Source: Deinococcus aquiradiocola
GTDB lineage: Bacteria > Deinococcota > Deinococci > Deinococcales > Deinococcaceae
Assembly (NCBI RefSeq): GCF_014646915.1
Contig: NZ_BMOE01000002.1
Span: 336,686 to 400,685, forward strand
DNA: 64,000 nt
Direction: 5' to 3'
The notes below the pieces were generated by a model. The model was not told the origin of the DNA. It ran no database searches and worked only from the letters and a program-made list of their open reading frames with translations. Below are positions 17,828 to 25,802 of this stretch, in pieces. Numbering within the stretch: position 1 is the stretch's first letter; each line of letters starts with the position of its first letter. Made by a program: the position numbers and the translations under genes.

Positions 17828-19003
17828 GTGACCCTGCCCAGCCCCCATCGCCAGCCTGCCCTCGTGGTGCTCGCGCACCTGCGCTGGAACTTCGTGTTCC
17901 AGCGCCCCCAGCACCTCATGATCCGGGCGGCCCGCGACCGGGCCGTGTACTACGTCGAGGAGCCCGTCTTCGGGCCCGGACCCGACCGCCTGCAGATCGA
18001 AGCGGGAACGGACGGCGTCCTCGTCTGCACCCCGCACATCGAGGTCGGGCACTCCCCCACCGAGTCCCAGGCCCGCACGGCCCGCGTGCTGCGTGACGCG
18101 CTGGACGCCGCCCACGTCCGTGAGTACGACCTGTGGGTGTACACCCCGATGGAGTACCCGGTGGCGGCCCTGCTGCGGCCCCGCCTGACGGTGTACGACT
18201 GCATGGACGAACTCGCGAACTTCCGCGGCGCGCCGCCCGAACTGCGCCTGCGGGAGGACGTGCTCTTCGACCGGGCCGACGTGGTCTTCACGGGCGGGCA
18301 ACGCCTGTACGAAGCGAAACGCGAACGCCACAGCAACGTGCACGCCATGCCGTCCAGCGTCGACACCGCGCACTTCGCGGCCGCCCGCACCACCCGCACC
18401 GACGCGCCCGCGCAGGCGCACCTGCCCCGCCCCCGCCTCGGCTTCTACGGCGTCATCGACGAGCGCCTCGACACGGCGCTGCTCGGCGAACTCGCGCGCC
18501 GGCGCCCCGAATGGCAGCTCGTGATCGTCGGCCCGGTCGTGAAGATCGACCCCTCCCGCCTGCCGCAGGCCCCGAACCTGCACTTCCTCGGACAGCAGGC
18601 GTACGCGGACCTCCCCGCCTTCCTGTCGCACTGGGACGTGGCACTGATGCCGTTCGCACTCAACGCCGCGACCGAGTTCATCAGCCCCACCAAGACGCCC
18701 GAATACCTCGCGGCCGGCGTCCCGGTCGTCTCCACCGGCATCCGTGACGTGATCGCCCCGTACGGCGAACAGGACCTCGTCCGTATCGCCGACGGCATCG
18801 ACGCCTTCGAAGCGGCCTGCGCGGCCACCCTCGCCGAGACCGGCACGCCGGAAGCGGCAGACCGGCAGGCGCGCGCCGACGCCTTCCTCAGCACGCTGTC
18901 CTGGGACCGTACCTGGGCCGCCATGCAGCACGAACTCGACGCCGCCCGGTCCACACAGGCCGGGCCGGGCGAGCAGTCCACCCCGGAGGTCCCCCATGTC
19001 TGA
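17828..19003 (+). CDS. Family 1/4-type glycosyltransferase (TuaH-like)
   Basis: 391-residue GT-B transferase. It starts with LVVLAHLRWNFVFQRPQHLM, a motif common in glycosyltransferases next to glf. TVYDCMDELANFRGAP, LGFYGVIDERLD and the donor-binding FISPTKTPEYLAAGVPVVST are typical of the family. The GTG at 17828 has AGGAG six bases upstream, so the much longer upstream frame is rejected. Eight-base overlap with glf. Given glf, the donor may be UDP-galactofuranose, but this is inference. Confidence 0.88.
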   Translation: MTLPSPHRQPALVVLAHLRWNFVFQRPQHLMIRAARDRAVYYVEEPVFGPGPDRLQIEAGTDGVLVCTPHIEVGHSPTESQARTARVLRDALDAAHVREYDLWVYTPMEYPVAALLRPRLTVYDCMDELANFRGAPPELRLREDVLFDRADVVFTGGQRLYEAKRERHSNVHAMPSSVDTAHFAAARTTRTDAPAQAHLPRPRLGFYGVIDERLDTALLGELARRRPEWQLVIVGPVVKIDPSRLPQAPNLHFLGQQAYADLPAFLSHWDVALMPFALNAATEFISPTKTPEYLAAGVPVVSTGIRDVIAPYGEQDLVRIADGIDAFEAACAATLAETGTPEAADRQARADAFLSTLSWDRTWAAMQHELDAARSTQAGPGEQSTPEVPHV

Positions 19004-20138
19004 GCACGACTCCCCCGCACGCCACCCCGCCGACACCGAACCCTTCGACTACCTGATCGTCGGTGCGGGCTTCGCGGGCAGCGTTCTCGCCGAACGCCTC
19101 ACCGCCGACGGCAAACGCGTCCTGGTGGTCGAGAAACGCGCCCACATCGGCGGGAACGCCTACGACACCTACGACGACGCGGGCGTCCTGATCCACCCGT
19201 ACGGCCCGCACATCTTCCACACCAACTCGGCCGACATCTTCGAGTACCTCTCGCGCTTCACCGAATGGCGGCCCTACGAGCACCGCGTGCTCGCCAGCGT
19301 CGACGGCCAGCTCGTCCCGATGCCCATCAACCTCGACACCGTCAACGCCCTGTACGGCCTGAACCTCACGTCCTTCGAGGTCGAGGACTTCTTCGCCTCC
19401 CGCGCCGAGGAAGTCGAGCAGATCCGCACGAGTGAGGACGTGGTCGTCTCCAAGGTCGGACGCGACCTGTACCGCAAGTTCTTCCAGGGCTACACCCGCA
19501 AACAGTGGGGCCTCGACCCGAGCGAACTGGACGCCAGCGTCACCGCGCGCGTCCCCACCCGCACCACCCGCGACGACCGGTACTTCACCGACACCTTCCA
19601 GGCGATGCCGCGCCACGGGTACACGCGCCTCTTCCAGAACCTGCTGCGCGACGTACCCGTCATGCTGAGCACCGACTACCGCGACGTGATCGGCCTCATC
19701 CCGCACCGGCACCTGATCTTCACCGGACCGATCGACGTGTTCTTCGACCAGTGCTACGGCGCCCTGCCGTACCGCAGCCTGACCTTCAAGCACGAGACGC
19801 ACGCCACCGAGGTCTTCCAGCCGACCGGCACCGTGAACTACCCGAACGACCACGGATACACTCGCGTCAGCGAATTCAAGTACATCACCGGCCAGCAGCA
19901 CCCGCAGACGAGCGTGGTGTACGAGTACCCGCAGGCGCACGGCGACCCGTACTACCCCGTGCCGCGCCCCGAGAACGCCGAGCTGTACCGCAGGTACGAG
20001 GCCCTCGCGAAGACGCGCCCGGACGTCACCTTCGTGGGCCGCCTCGCGACGTACCGGTACTACAACATGGACCAGGTGGTCGCTCAGGCCCTCGCCACAT
20101 ACCGCCGCCTCGCCGGACTTGCCCAGGGCGCCGACTGA
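18996..20138 (+). CDS. glf: UDP-galactopyranose mutase
   Basis: 380-residue flavoenzyme that interconverts UDP-galactopyranose and UDP-galactofuranose. It shows the FAD motif YLIVGAGFAGSVLAERL, HIGGNAYDTYD, YGPHIFHTN, the active-site region FFQGYTRKQWGLDP, and IFTGPIDVFFD. Length is standard. It supplies Galf for a surface polysaccharide or glycolipid, presumably used by the upstream transferase. Followed by a strong intrinsic terminator. Confidence 0.96.
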   Translation: MSEHDSPARHPADTEPFDYLIVGAGFAGSVLAERLTADGKRVLVVEKRAHIGGNAYDTYDDAGVLIHPYGPHIFHTNSADIFEYLSRFTEWRPYEHRVLASVDGQLVPMPINLDTVNALYGLNLTSFEVEDFFASRAEEVEQIRTSEDVVVSKVGRDLYRKFFQGYTRKQWGLDPSELDASVTARVPTRTTRDDRYFTDTFQAMPRHGYTRLFQNLLRDVPVMLSTDYRDVIGLIPHRHLIFTGPIDVFFDQCYGALPYRSLTFKHETHATEVFQPTGTVNYPNDHGYTRVSEFKYITGQQHPQTSVVYEYPQAHGDPYYPVPRPENAELYRRYEALAKTRPDVTFVGRLATYRYYNMDQVVAQALATYRRLAGLAQGAD

Positions 20139-20155
20139 CCCCGGCAACACAGCAG

Positions 20156-20196
20156 GGAACGCCGGACCGCATGCTGCAGTCCGGCGTTCCTTTTTT
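20156..20196 (+). terminator. Intrinsic terminator after glf
   Basis: Perfect 12-bp stem GGAACGCCGGAC (20156-20167) and GTCCGGCGTTCC (20179-20190), an 11-base loop, then six T residues. The clearest rho-independent terminator in the window. Confidence 0.93.
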
Positions 20197-20261
20197 CAGC
20201 ACCTGGAGGGTGCCTGTGGGCAGGGACGCGGTTGTGCCCGTCTACCGCCCACAGACGTGGG

Positions 20262-22418
20262 TCATTCCAGGGCGGGGGCGGCGCCGGCGCGTCTGCGGAG
20301 CGGCAGCTGCGGCAGGAAGATGGTGGCGAGGAAGCCGAGGATCACGGCGATCAGGCCGTAGCGGAACACCTGTGTGATCGCGTCGGTGAGGGCGGCCTTG
20401 AAGCCCGCGCCGAACACGTCGATGGCGTGCAGCACGGCGGGCCGGTTCGTTTCGATGGCGCTGGTGGCGCTGCGGACGGCCTGCGTGCGGGCCTGCGTGC
20501 TCGCCTGGCGTTCTGCGGCGGCGAGGGCCGTGCGGACGCGGGTGAGGACGGCGTCCTGTCCCTGCGTGGTCGTGATGGCCTGCGGGGGGATGCTGGCGAG
20601 CTGCGTGCGGAGCGGGGCGGGCAGGGCGGAGGTTGCGGCGAGGGCCGTCATGGCGGCGGGCTGGCCGCTTCTGACGGCAGTCGTCACCTGTGCGAGCACC
20701 TGCTGGAATCCGGCGTTCACCTGCCGGTCGATGCCTCCGGCGGCGAGGACGGTGCGCAGCTGCTGCGGGGTCCGGGGGTCCTTCAGGAGGGCCTGGACGC
20801 TGGCGGGATCGTTGTCCTGCAGGGCGCGGGTGATCGTGGCTTCCTGCGCGTCGAGGGTGCGGTTCACGCTGTTCTTGAGGGTGCTGACGCTGAAGTTGCT
20901 GGTGCTGCTGCCTTCGCTGGCGCTGCTGCTGCTGCCGAGCGCGGTGAACTGGGCGCGCATCTGGGCGGGCAGGGAGGCGCTGGCGTCGCTGCGGGCGACG
21001 TTCACCTGGGTGCTGAGGGTGTTGGCGAAGATGGTGCCGAGGACCGCGACGCCGACCACCTGGCCGAGGTTGCGGAAGAAGGTGACGGCGGACGTGACCT
21101 GTCCGGTGAGGCGCGGGTCGGCGGCGTTCTGGATGGCGAGCGTGTACAGCGGGATGGACGGGCCGAGGCCCAGGCCGATCAGGATCATCTTCCAGGTGAC
21201 GGACGCCTGTGAGGCGTCGACCTTCAGGGTGAGGCCCATGATCAGGAAGGCCGCCATGAGCAGCACCAGGCTGGCGAGCATGATGCCCTTGTACCGGCCG
21301 ATGCGGGTGACGAGCTGGCCGCTGAGGACGTTCCCGGCGACGAGGCCCAGCACGAGCGGCGTGAGGGTCAGGCCGGAGTTCGTGGCGTTGAGGCCCACGA
21401 CGTTCACCATGAAGAGCGGCAGGAAGATGATCGGGCCGAGGAACGCCATGCCGAGCAGGAAGGTCGCGGCGGAGCCGACGGAGAAGACGCGGTTCTGGAA
21501 GAGGGCGAGGCTCATGAGCGGGTCGTGCGCGCGCCGCTCGGTGAGCAGGAAGGCGCAGGCGCCGAGCACGGCGAGCGCGAACATGCCGAGGATCTGCCAG
21601 GAGCCCCAGAGGAAGCCGGTCTCGCCGGGCGTCAGGAAGGACTTGCCGAGGCTGAGGGCCAGCAGGAGCGGCACGACGGCCACGATCAGCCAGAACGCGC
21701 CGAGCAGGTCGAGGCGCGGGCGCGCTTCCGCCTGGCCGTACAGGTGCTTCAGGGCGGGCATGCGCGTGATGATGAAGGCGAGCGCGACGGCGCCGACCGG
21801 GAGGTTGACGTAGAAGACCCAGTGCCACGTGAGGTGGTCGGTGAAGTACCCGCCGATGAGCGGCCCGAGGACGCTGGAGATGCCGAACACCGCGCCGAAG
21901 AGGCCGGTGTACCGCCCGCGTTCGCTGGGCGGGTACAGGTCGGAGATGACGGCGAAGGCCGTCGTGAAGAGGGCGGCGCTGCCGAAGCCCTGCACGGCCC
22001 GGAACGCGATGAGCTGGCCGGTGCCGCCGCCGAGGAGGTTGCCCATGAACGGCTCGCCGGAGAAGCCGCACAGCAGCGACCCGAGCAGGAACACGACCAC
22101 GCCGAAGATCAGGATGACCTTGCGGCCGAACAGGTCCGAGAGCTTCCCGTAGATGGGGACCATGACGGTGGACGCGACGAGGTAGCTGGTGGTGATCCAG
22201 GTGTAGAGGCTCGGGTCGATCTGCAGGTCCTTCTGGATCTGCGGTCCGGCGGTGGAGACGATGGTCTGGTCGAGCGCGGCGAGCAGCAGGCCGAGCAGCG
22301 TGCCGATCATGGTGAAGAGCTTCTCCTGCCGCGTGAACTGCGGCCCGGCGTGCGGGGCGGCCTGCGCGGTGGTGCCGGGTGCGGTGGGCGTCGCCGGGGT
22401 GGGCGTCTGGGTGGTCAT
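20262..22418 (-). CDS. DHA2-family MFS drug exporter, 14 TM
   Basis: 718-residue proton-driven efflux pump of the EmrB/QacA type. FTMIGTLLGLLLAALDQTIVS carries the motif D1 pattern, YGKLSDLFGRKVIL is motif A, and GFGSAALFTTAFAVISDLYPP and SVLGPLIGGYFTDHLTWHWVFYVN (split across motifs B and C) follow. An unusually large loop of about 215 residues, Ser/Gln/Ala-rich, separates the last two membrane helices. Its ATG overlaps the marR-type stop as ATGA, so it is co-transcribed with and controlled by that regulator. Confidence 0.92.
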   Translation of the reverse strand: MTTQTPTPATPTAPGTTAQAAPHAGPQFTRQEKLFTMIGTLLGLLLAALDQTIVSTAGPQIQKDLQIDPSLYTWITTSYLVASTVMVPIYGKLSDLFGRKVILIFGVVVFLLGSLLCGFSGEPFMGNLLGGGTGQLIAFRAVQGFGSAALFTTAFAVISDLYPPSERGRYTGLFGAVFGISSVLGPLIGGYFTDHLTWHWVFYVNLPVGAVALAFIITRMPALKHLYGQAEARPRLDLLGAFWLIVAVVPLLLALSLGKSFLTPGETGFLWGSWQILGMFALAVLGACAFLLTERRAHDPLMSLALFQNRVFSVGSAATFLLGMAFLGPIIFLPLFMVNVVGLNATNSGLTLTPLVLGLVAGNVLSGQLVTRIGRYKGIMLASLVLLMAAFLIMGLTLKVDASQASVTWKMILIGLGLGPSIPLYTLAIQNAADPRLTGQVTSAVTFFRNLGQVVGVAVLGTIFANTLSTQVNVARSDASASLPAQMRAQFTALGSSSSASEGSSTSNFSVSTLKNSVNRTLDAQEATITRALQDNDPASVQALLKDPRTPQQLRTVLAAGGIDRQVNAGFQQVLAQVTTAVRSGQPAAMTALAATSALPAPLRTQLASIPPQAITTTQGQDAVLTRVRTALAAAERQASTQARTQAVRSATSAIETNRPAVLHAIDVFGAGFKAALTDAITQVFRYGLIAVILGFLATIFLPQLPLRRRAGAAPALE

Positions 22419-22924
22419 GGGGTCTCCTCGGGCGTGGCGGGTGGGGTGGGCGGCTGGCGCACGGTGACGGCAAGGTGCTGCAGGGTGCGGGCGAAGAGGT
22501 GCACCTGCGCGCTGTCGAGGGAGGTGAGGCCCTGCTGGAGCAGCTGGTGCATGGTGCTGCGCGCGGCGGTGAGGACGGCCTCGCCGCGCGGGGTGAGGTT
22601 CAGCTGGACGCGGCGTGAGTCCTGCTCGTCGAGGCGGCGTTCGATCAGCTGGGCTCGGGCGAGGTCGTCGACGAGGCGGGAGACGGCGCTGGGGGTGAGG
22701 GCGGTCCGGGCGGCGATGAGGCTGGGGTAGTTCGCGCCGGCCTCGATGGCGCTCAGGCCGACGAAGTCCTTGAATTCCAGGTCGTGTTCGCGGGCGAGCA
22801 TGGGCGCGACGTGGAGTTTCATGGCCTGGGTGAGGTCCCACCAGGCGGTCATCAGTTCGGAGATGACGGGGTTGCTGGGCGGTGAGGTGTCGGGGTGGAG
22901 TGGATCCTGCGGAGGTTCTTTCAC
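22415..22924 (-). CDS. MarR-family regulator
   Basis: 169-residue winged-helix repressor. SLIAARTALTPSAVSRLVDDLARAQ is the recognition helix region and RRLDEQDSRRVQLNLTPRG is the wing. It most likely represses the downstream MFS exporter. The frame is open further upstream; the GTG at 22924 is preferred because a TACTAT -10 box (22931-22936) ends six bases before it, the leaderless arrangement seen at several starts here. Confidence 0.9.
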   Translation of the reverse strand: MKEPPQDPLHPDTSPPSNPVISELMTAWWDLTQAMKLHVAPMLAREHDLEFKDFVGLSAIEAGANYPSLIAARTALTPSAVSRLVDDLARAQLIERRLDEQDSRRVQLNLTPRGEAVLTAARSTMHQLLQQGLTSLDSAQVHLFARTLQHLAVTVRQPPTPPATPEETP

Positions 22925-23002
22925 AGCGCAATAGTACCGCCCCGCAATTATTTCATTCAGCAACAGCTCACACAGTGACCGGCCCACCGGTACAGTGACC
23001 GC

Positions 23003-23470
23003 ATGACCCGCAACGACCTGCCCGGCCAGGACAGCCAGATCCTCCACCCAGAGGAGAATCAGCCTGTCACCGCCTCCGAACGCATCGACGCCCGGATCGC
23101 GGACCTGGGCGACTGGCGCGGCGAGACGCTCGCTGCCGTCCGCGCCCTGATCCGCCGCGCCCTGCCGGACGTGCAGGAGGAGTGGAAGTGGGGCGTGCCC
23201 GTCTGGTCGCAGAGCGGCGTGCTGTGCACCGGCGAGACGTACCGCAGCGCCGTCAAGCTCACCTTCGCGCACGGCGCCTCACTGCCCGACCCCACCGGGC
23301 TCTTCAACGCCAGCCTCGAAGGCCGCGTGCGCCGCGCGATCGACCTGCCGCAGGGCGCCCTGCAGGACGGACAGCTGCCGGACGCCGACGCCTTCATGGC
23401 CCTGATGCAGCATGCCGCCGCGCACAACCTCAGTCGGCGTCCCGTCCGCGCCGCCCGCCCGAACCGCTGA
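23003..23470 (+). CDS. DUF1801 family protein
   Basis: 155-residue soluble protein of the DUF1801/YdhG-like fold. It shows ASERIDARIADLGDWRG, ALPDVQEEWKWGVPVW and VKLTFAHGASLPDP, the usual conserved blocks. The biochemical role is not established for most members. It appears leaderless: a TACAGT box (22991-22996) ends six bases before the ATG at 23003 and there is no Shine-Dalgarno. Confidence 0.82.
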   Translation: MTRNDLPGQDSQILHPEENQPVTASERIDARIADLGDWRGETLAAVRALIRRALPDVQEEWKWGVPVWSQSGVLCTGETYRSAVKLTFAHGASLPDPTGLFNASLEGRVRRAIDLPQGALQDGQLPDADAFMALMQHAAAHNLSRRPVRAARPNR

Positions 23471-23505
23471 ACCCGGCCTCACCCCCGGGCCGACCCGGGC
23501 ACGAC

Positions 23506-23523
23506 AATTTATGTACATAAATT
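23506..23523. promoter_or_regulatory. Perfect AT-rich palindrome upstream of parA
   Basis: An 18-bp perfect palindrome centred on GTAC, AATTTATG followed by TACATAAATT, directly abutting the -35 box of the par operon. It is strikingly AT-rich for this genome. Probable operator, perhaps bound by the Phd-like N-terminus of the ParA product or by ParB; this is inference. Confidence 0.7.
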
Positions 23524-23524
23524 C

Positions 23525-23554
23525 TTGCATTTCGGTACAGGTGTCTCGTACAGT
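23525..23554 (+). promoter_or_regulatory. par operon promoter
   Basis: TTGCAT (23525-23530) and TACAGT (23549-23554) with an 18-base spacer. The -10 box ends six bases before the ATG at 23561, giving an essentially leaderless transcript, although GGAGG-like bases also fall in that gap. Confidence 0.65.
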
Positions 23555-23560
23555 GGAGGC

Positions 23561-24550
23561 ATGACCGCCGGCAAGAACCACATTCAGGTGGGCGCACTGC
23601 GCGCCCAGCTGGCGGACACCCTGCAGAAGGTCGAACGCGGGCAGCGCATCGTCGTGGAACGCCACGGCGCGCCCATCGCGGCGCTCGTCCCCATCGGGGA
23701 CTACCACGCGCTCGGACACCGGGAGGAACACATGGCACAGCGGATCATCTTCACCAACATCAGCGGAGGGGAAGGCAAGAGCTTCTTCACCTTCCACACC
23801 GCCTTCGCCCTGGCGGACATGGGCTACCGGGTCGCGGTGATCGACGGTGACCCGCAGGCCTCCCTCACCAAACGCCTCGGCCTGCACGACGACCCCAACA
23901 GTGCCGCCCTTCGCGCCGACCACACCATCCTGCGCGCCTTCGAGCAGGACGACGGCGACATCCAGCTGCCCGACCCGGTCCGGACCGGGAACCTCGACGT
24001 GTGGCCCGCCAACCGGCACCTGCTCGAAGCGGACAGCAAGATCAGCGCCGACCTGTCGCGCATCGGGAACCTGCACGACGCCCTCCTGACGCTCGAAGAC
24101 CGCTACGATTTCATCCTGCTCGACTCCAAACCCGGCGTCTCCCCCCTCCTGACCGCCGTCACCGCCGCCGCCGAGCACGTGATCGTGCCGGTGTCGGCCG
24201 ACAAGGGCATGGAGAACCTCGACGAGCTCGCGCGCCTGCTGCGCACCGCCAAAAAATTCAACTCGCGCGTCGGCATCCGCCTCTTCGTGCCGAACCGCGT
24301 GCGCAGCACCAACCTCAGCCGCCGCGTCATGGAGCGCCTGACCAGCTACTCGCAGATCGCGCCGCTCTCCCCCGCCGTGCGCGAAAGCACCGTCGGCGGC
24401 GAGGCCGAAGACGCCCGCCTCGGCGTGACGCGCTTCGCACCGAAAAGCCCGCTCGCCGGGGACCTGCGCCAGATGGTGGACGCCCTGCTGCAGGCGATCG
24501 GCAGTGGCGCGCCCGTCCCGTCCAGCGCGCCCGCCGGGGGGCAGGGATGA
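23561..24550 (+). CDS. parA: ParA-family ATPase with Phd/YefM-like N-terminus
   Basis: 329 residues. Residues about 1-55 (IQVGALRAQLADTLQKVERG then RIVVERHGAPIAALVPI) resemble the Phd/YefM antitoxin fold. The rest is a ParA ATPase with DGDPQASLT (Walker A'), YDFILLDSKPGVSPLL (Walker B) and RVGIRLFVPNRVRS. The Walker A reads ISGGEGKSFF, so the signature first lysine of the deviant KGGxGK motif is replaced. An internal ATG at 23732 has GGAGGAACAC before it and would yield a conventional 272-residue ParA. Overlaps parB as ATGA. Probably segregates this replicon. Confidence 0.85.
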   Translation: MTAGKNHIQVGALRAQLADTLQKVERGQRIVVERHGAPIAALVPIGDYHALGHREEHMAQRIIFTNISGGEGKSFFTFHTAFALADMGYRVAVIDGDPQASLTKRLGLHDDPNSAALRADHTILRAFEQDDGDIQLPDPVRTGNLDVWPANRHLLEADSKISADLSRIGNLHDALLTLEDRYDFILLDSKPGVSPLLTAVTAAAEHVIVPVSADKGMENLDELARLLRTAKKFNSRVGIRLFVPNRVRSTNLSRRVMERLTSYSQIAPLSPAVRESTVGGEAEDARLGVTRFAPKSPLAGDLRQMVDALLQAIGSGAPVPSSAPAGGQG

Positions 24551-25428
24551 CCGGCCGCGCCCACACCAACCCCGCCATGCTGATGGGGATGCTCGACGAA
24601 CAGCCGACCGAGGTCGAACGCAGCAGCATCCGGATCCTGCCGGACTTCAACCCGCGCCTTCCGCTGCCGGGTGAAGCGGACCCCTTCAGTGACGACGCGC
24701 TCGCGGACCTGACGGCCAGCATCGCCGAGCAGGGCATCCTGCAGCCGATCCTCGTGCGGCCCGCCGCGCGCGGCACGTACGAACTCATCGCCGGGGAACG
24801 CCGCTACCGCGCCGCCGGACTCGCGGGCCTGCAGACGGTCCCGGTCCTCGTCCGGGAACTCACGGACGAGCAGGCGCGCCTCGCGGCCCTCACCGAGAAC
24901 GGTCAGCGCCGCGCCCTCCCCTACGCGCAGGAGGCGCTGCTCGGCATGCGCGACATCGCCCGCCTGACCGGCAGCGACATGAACGCCGTGCCCGCCCTGC
25001 TCAACCGCCTCAAGAACGGCGCGGACGACGAGCACGGCGTCGCCCGTTACCTGCAGGTCACCTTCGGCGAGACCGTGAGCACCTGGGCACAACGCCGGGC
25101 GCTCGTGCTGAAGCTCACGCCGGACGAGCACCGCGCCCTGAACGCCCGCGAGGTCACGCTGAGCACCGTGCAGCCCCTCACCCGCCTCGGCACCCGTCCC
25201 GAACGCGCCAAACTGCTGCAGCAGGCGATCCGCGGCGAACTGACCGCCGACGCTGTCGCCGCCCGCGTCCAGGACCTCCTGAAGCCCCTGCCGGCACGCC
25301 AGCAGACCGTGCCGGTCGACCGCCTGCGCCGGGCCCTCCCGGACCTCGGACGCCTCAAGGGACAGGACGCGAAGCGGGCCGACGCGCTCATTCAGGAACT
25401 GCTGAGCCTGCTCCCACAGGACAGCTGA
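24547..25428 (+). CDS. parB: ParB-family partition protein
   Basis: 293-residue CTPase/DNA-binding partner of ParA. It has LTASIAEQGILQPILVRP, the GERRYRAAGLAG box, and LAALTENGQRRALPYAQEAL, followed by a helix-turn-helix region and a C-terminal dimerisation segment. The ATG overlaps the parA stop. I saw no convincing classical parS (GTTTCACGTGAAAC-like) site nearby. Followed by a clear hairpin terminator. Confidence 0.9.
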   Translation: MTGRAHTNPAMLMGMLDEQPTEVERSSIRILPDFNPRLPLPGEADPFSDDALADLTASIAEQGILQPILVRPAARGTYELIAGERRYRAAGLAGLQTVPVLVRELTDEQARLAALTENGQRRALPYAQEALLGMRDIARLTGSDMNAVPALLNRLKNGADDEHGVARYLQVTFGETVSTWAQRRALVLKLTPDEHRALNAREVTLSTVQPLTRLGTRPERAKLLQQAIRGELTADAVAARVQDLLKPLPARQQTVPVDRLRRALPDLGRLKGQDAKRADALIQELLSLLPQDS

Positions 25429-25450
25429 ACGCCATTCACCACCGGCACCG

Positions 25451-25491
25451 ACCGGCCGCCGCGCTTCCTGCACGGCGGCCGGTGACTGTTT
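25451..25491 (+). terminator. Terminator after parB
   Basis: Perfect 11-bp stem ACCGGCCGCCG (25451-25461) and CGGCGGCCGGT (25473-25483) with an 11-base loop, followed by GACTGTTT. It ends the parAB transcript. Confidence 0.8.
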
Positions 25492-25617
25492 CATACGGTT
25501 TTGATCCGATTCCAGGGATGCCGGAAACAGCACCGACATCCCTTCCATCTCCTCCAAACCGTACTTTTTGGTGCTCGCTTCGCTCGGCTGAACTCTACAA
25601 GTTCAGCTCAAAACCGT
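25491..25617 (+). repeat. Dispersed small intergenic repeat, copy A (short form)
   Basis: One of at least six related copies in this window. Shared blocks are ATACGGTTTTGATCCG, ATTCCAGGGATGCCGG, CATCTCCTCC, CGCTTCGCTCGGCTGAACT and AGTTCAGCTCAAAACCG. This copy lacks the central GGGCAGGACAGCGCCCTGCAG-type block found in the 39 and 63.6 kb copies. It resembles the small noncoding repeats described in Deinococcus. The remaining bases to 25802 hold no gene, only an imperfect inverted repeat (CCAGGGTTGGA and TCCAAACCCTGG). Confidence 0.75.
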
Positions 25618-25802
25618 CTCATCTGCTGGCCCGGATCTGTCCAGGGTTGGAAGACTTCGGCGAACCTGACACGGCCGGCCGCTATCCAAACCCTGGATAA
25701 CGCGGCCCATCCCTGTCTGGCCGGACATCCGGCCGCCGCCCATGCCGCAGGCACCACTGGCCCGACTGGACGGCCGGTCCCGGTTCTCCGTGCAATCTGG
25801 GA

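Noticed and set aside
25618..25802. Possible parS or origin after parB
   Set aside because: Only one imperfect inverted repeat; no classical parS sequence, iterons or DnaA boxes recognised.
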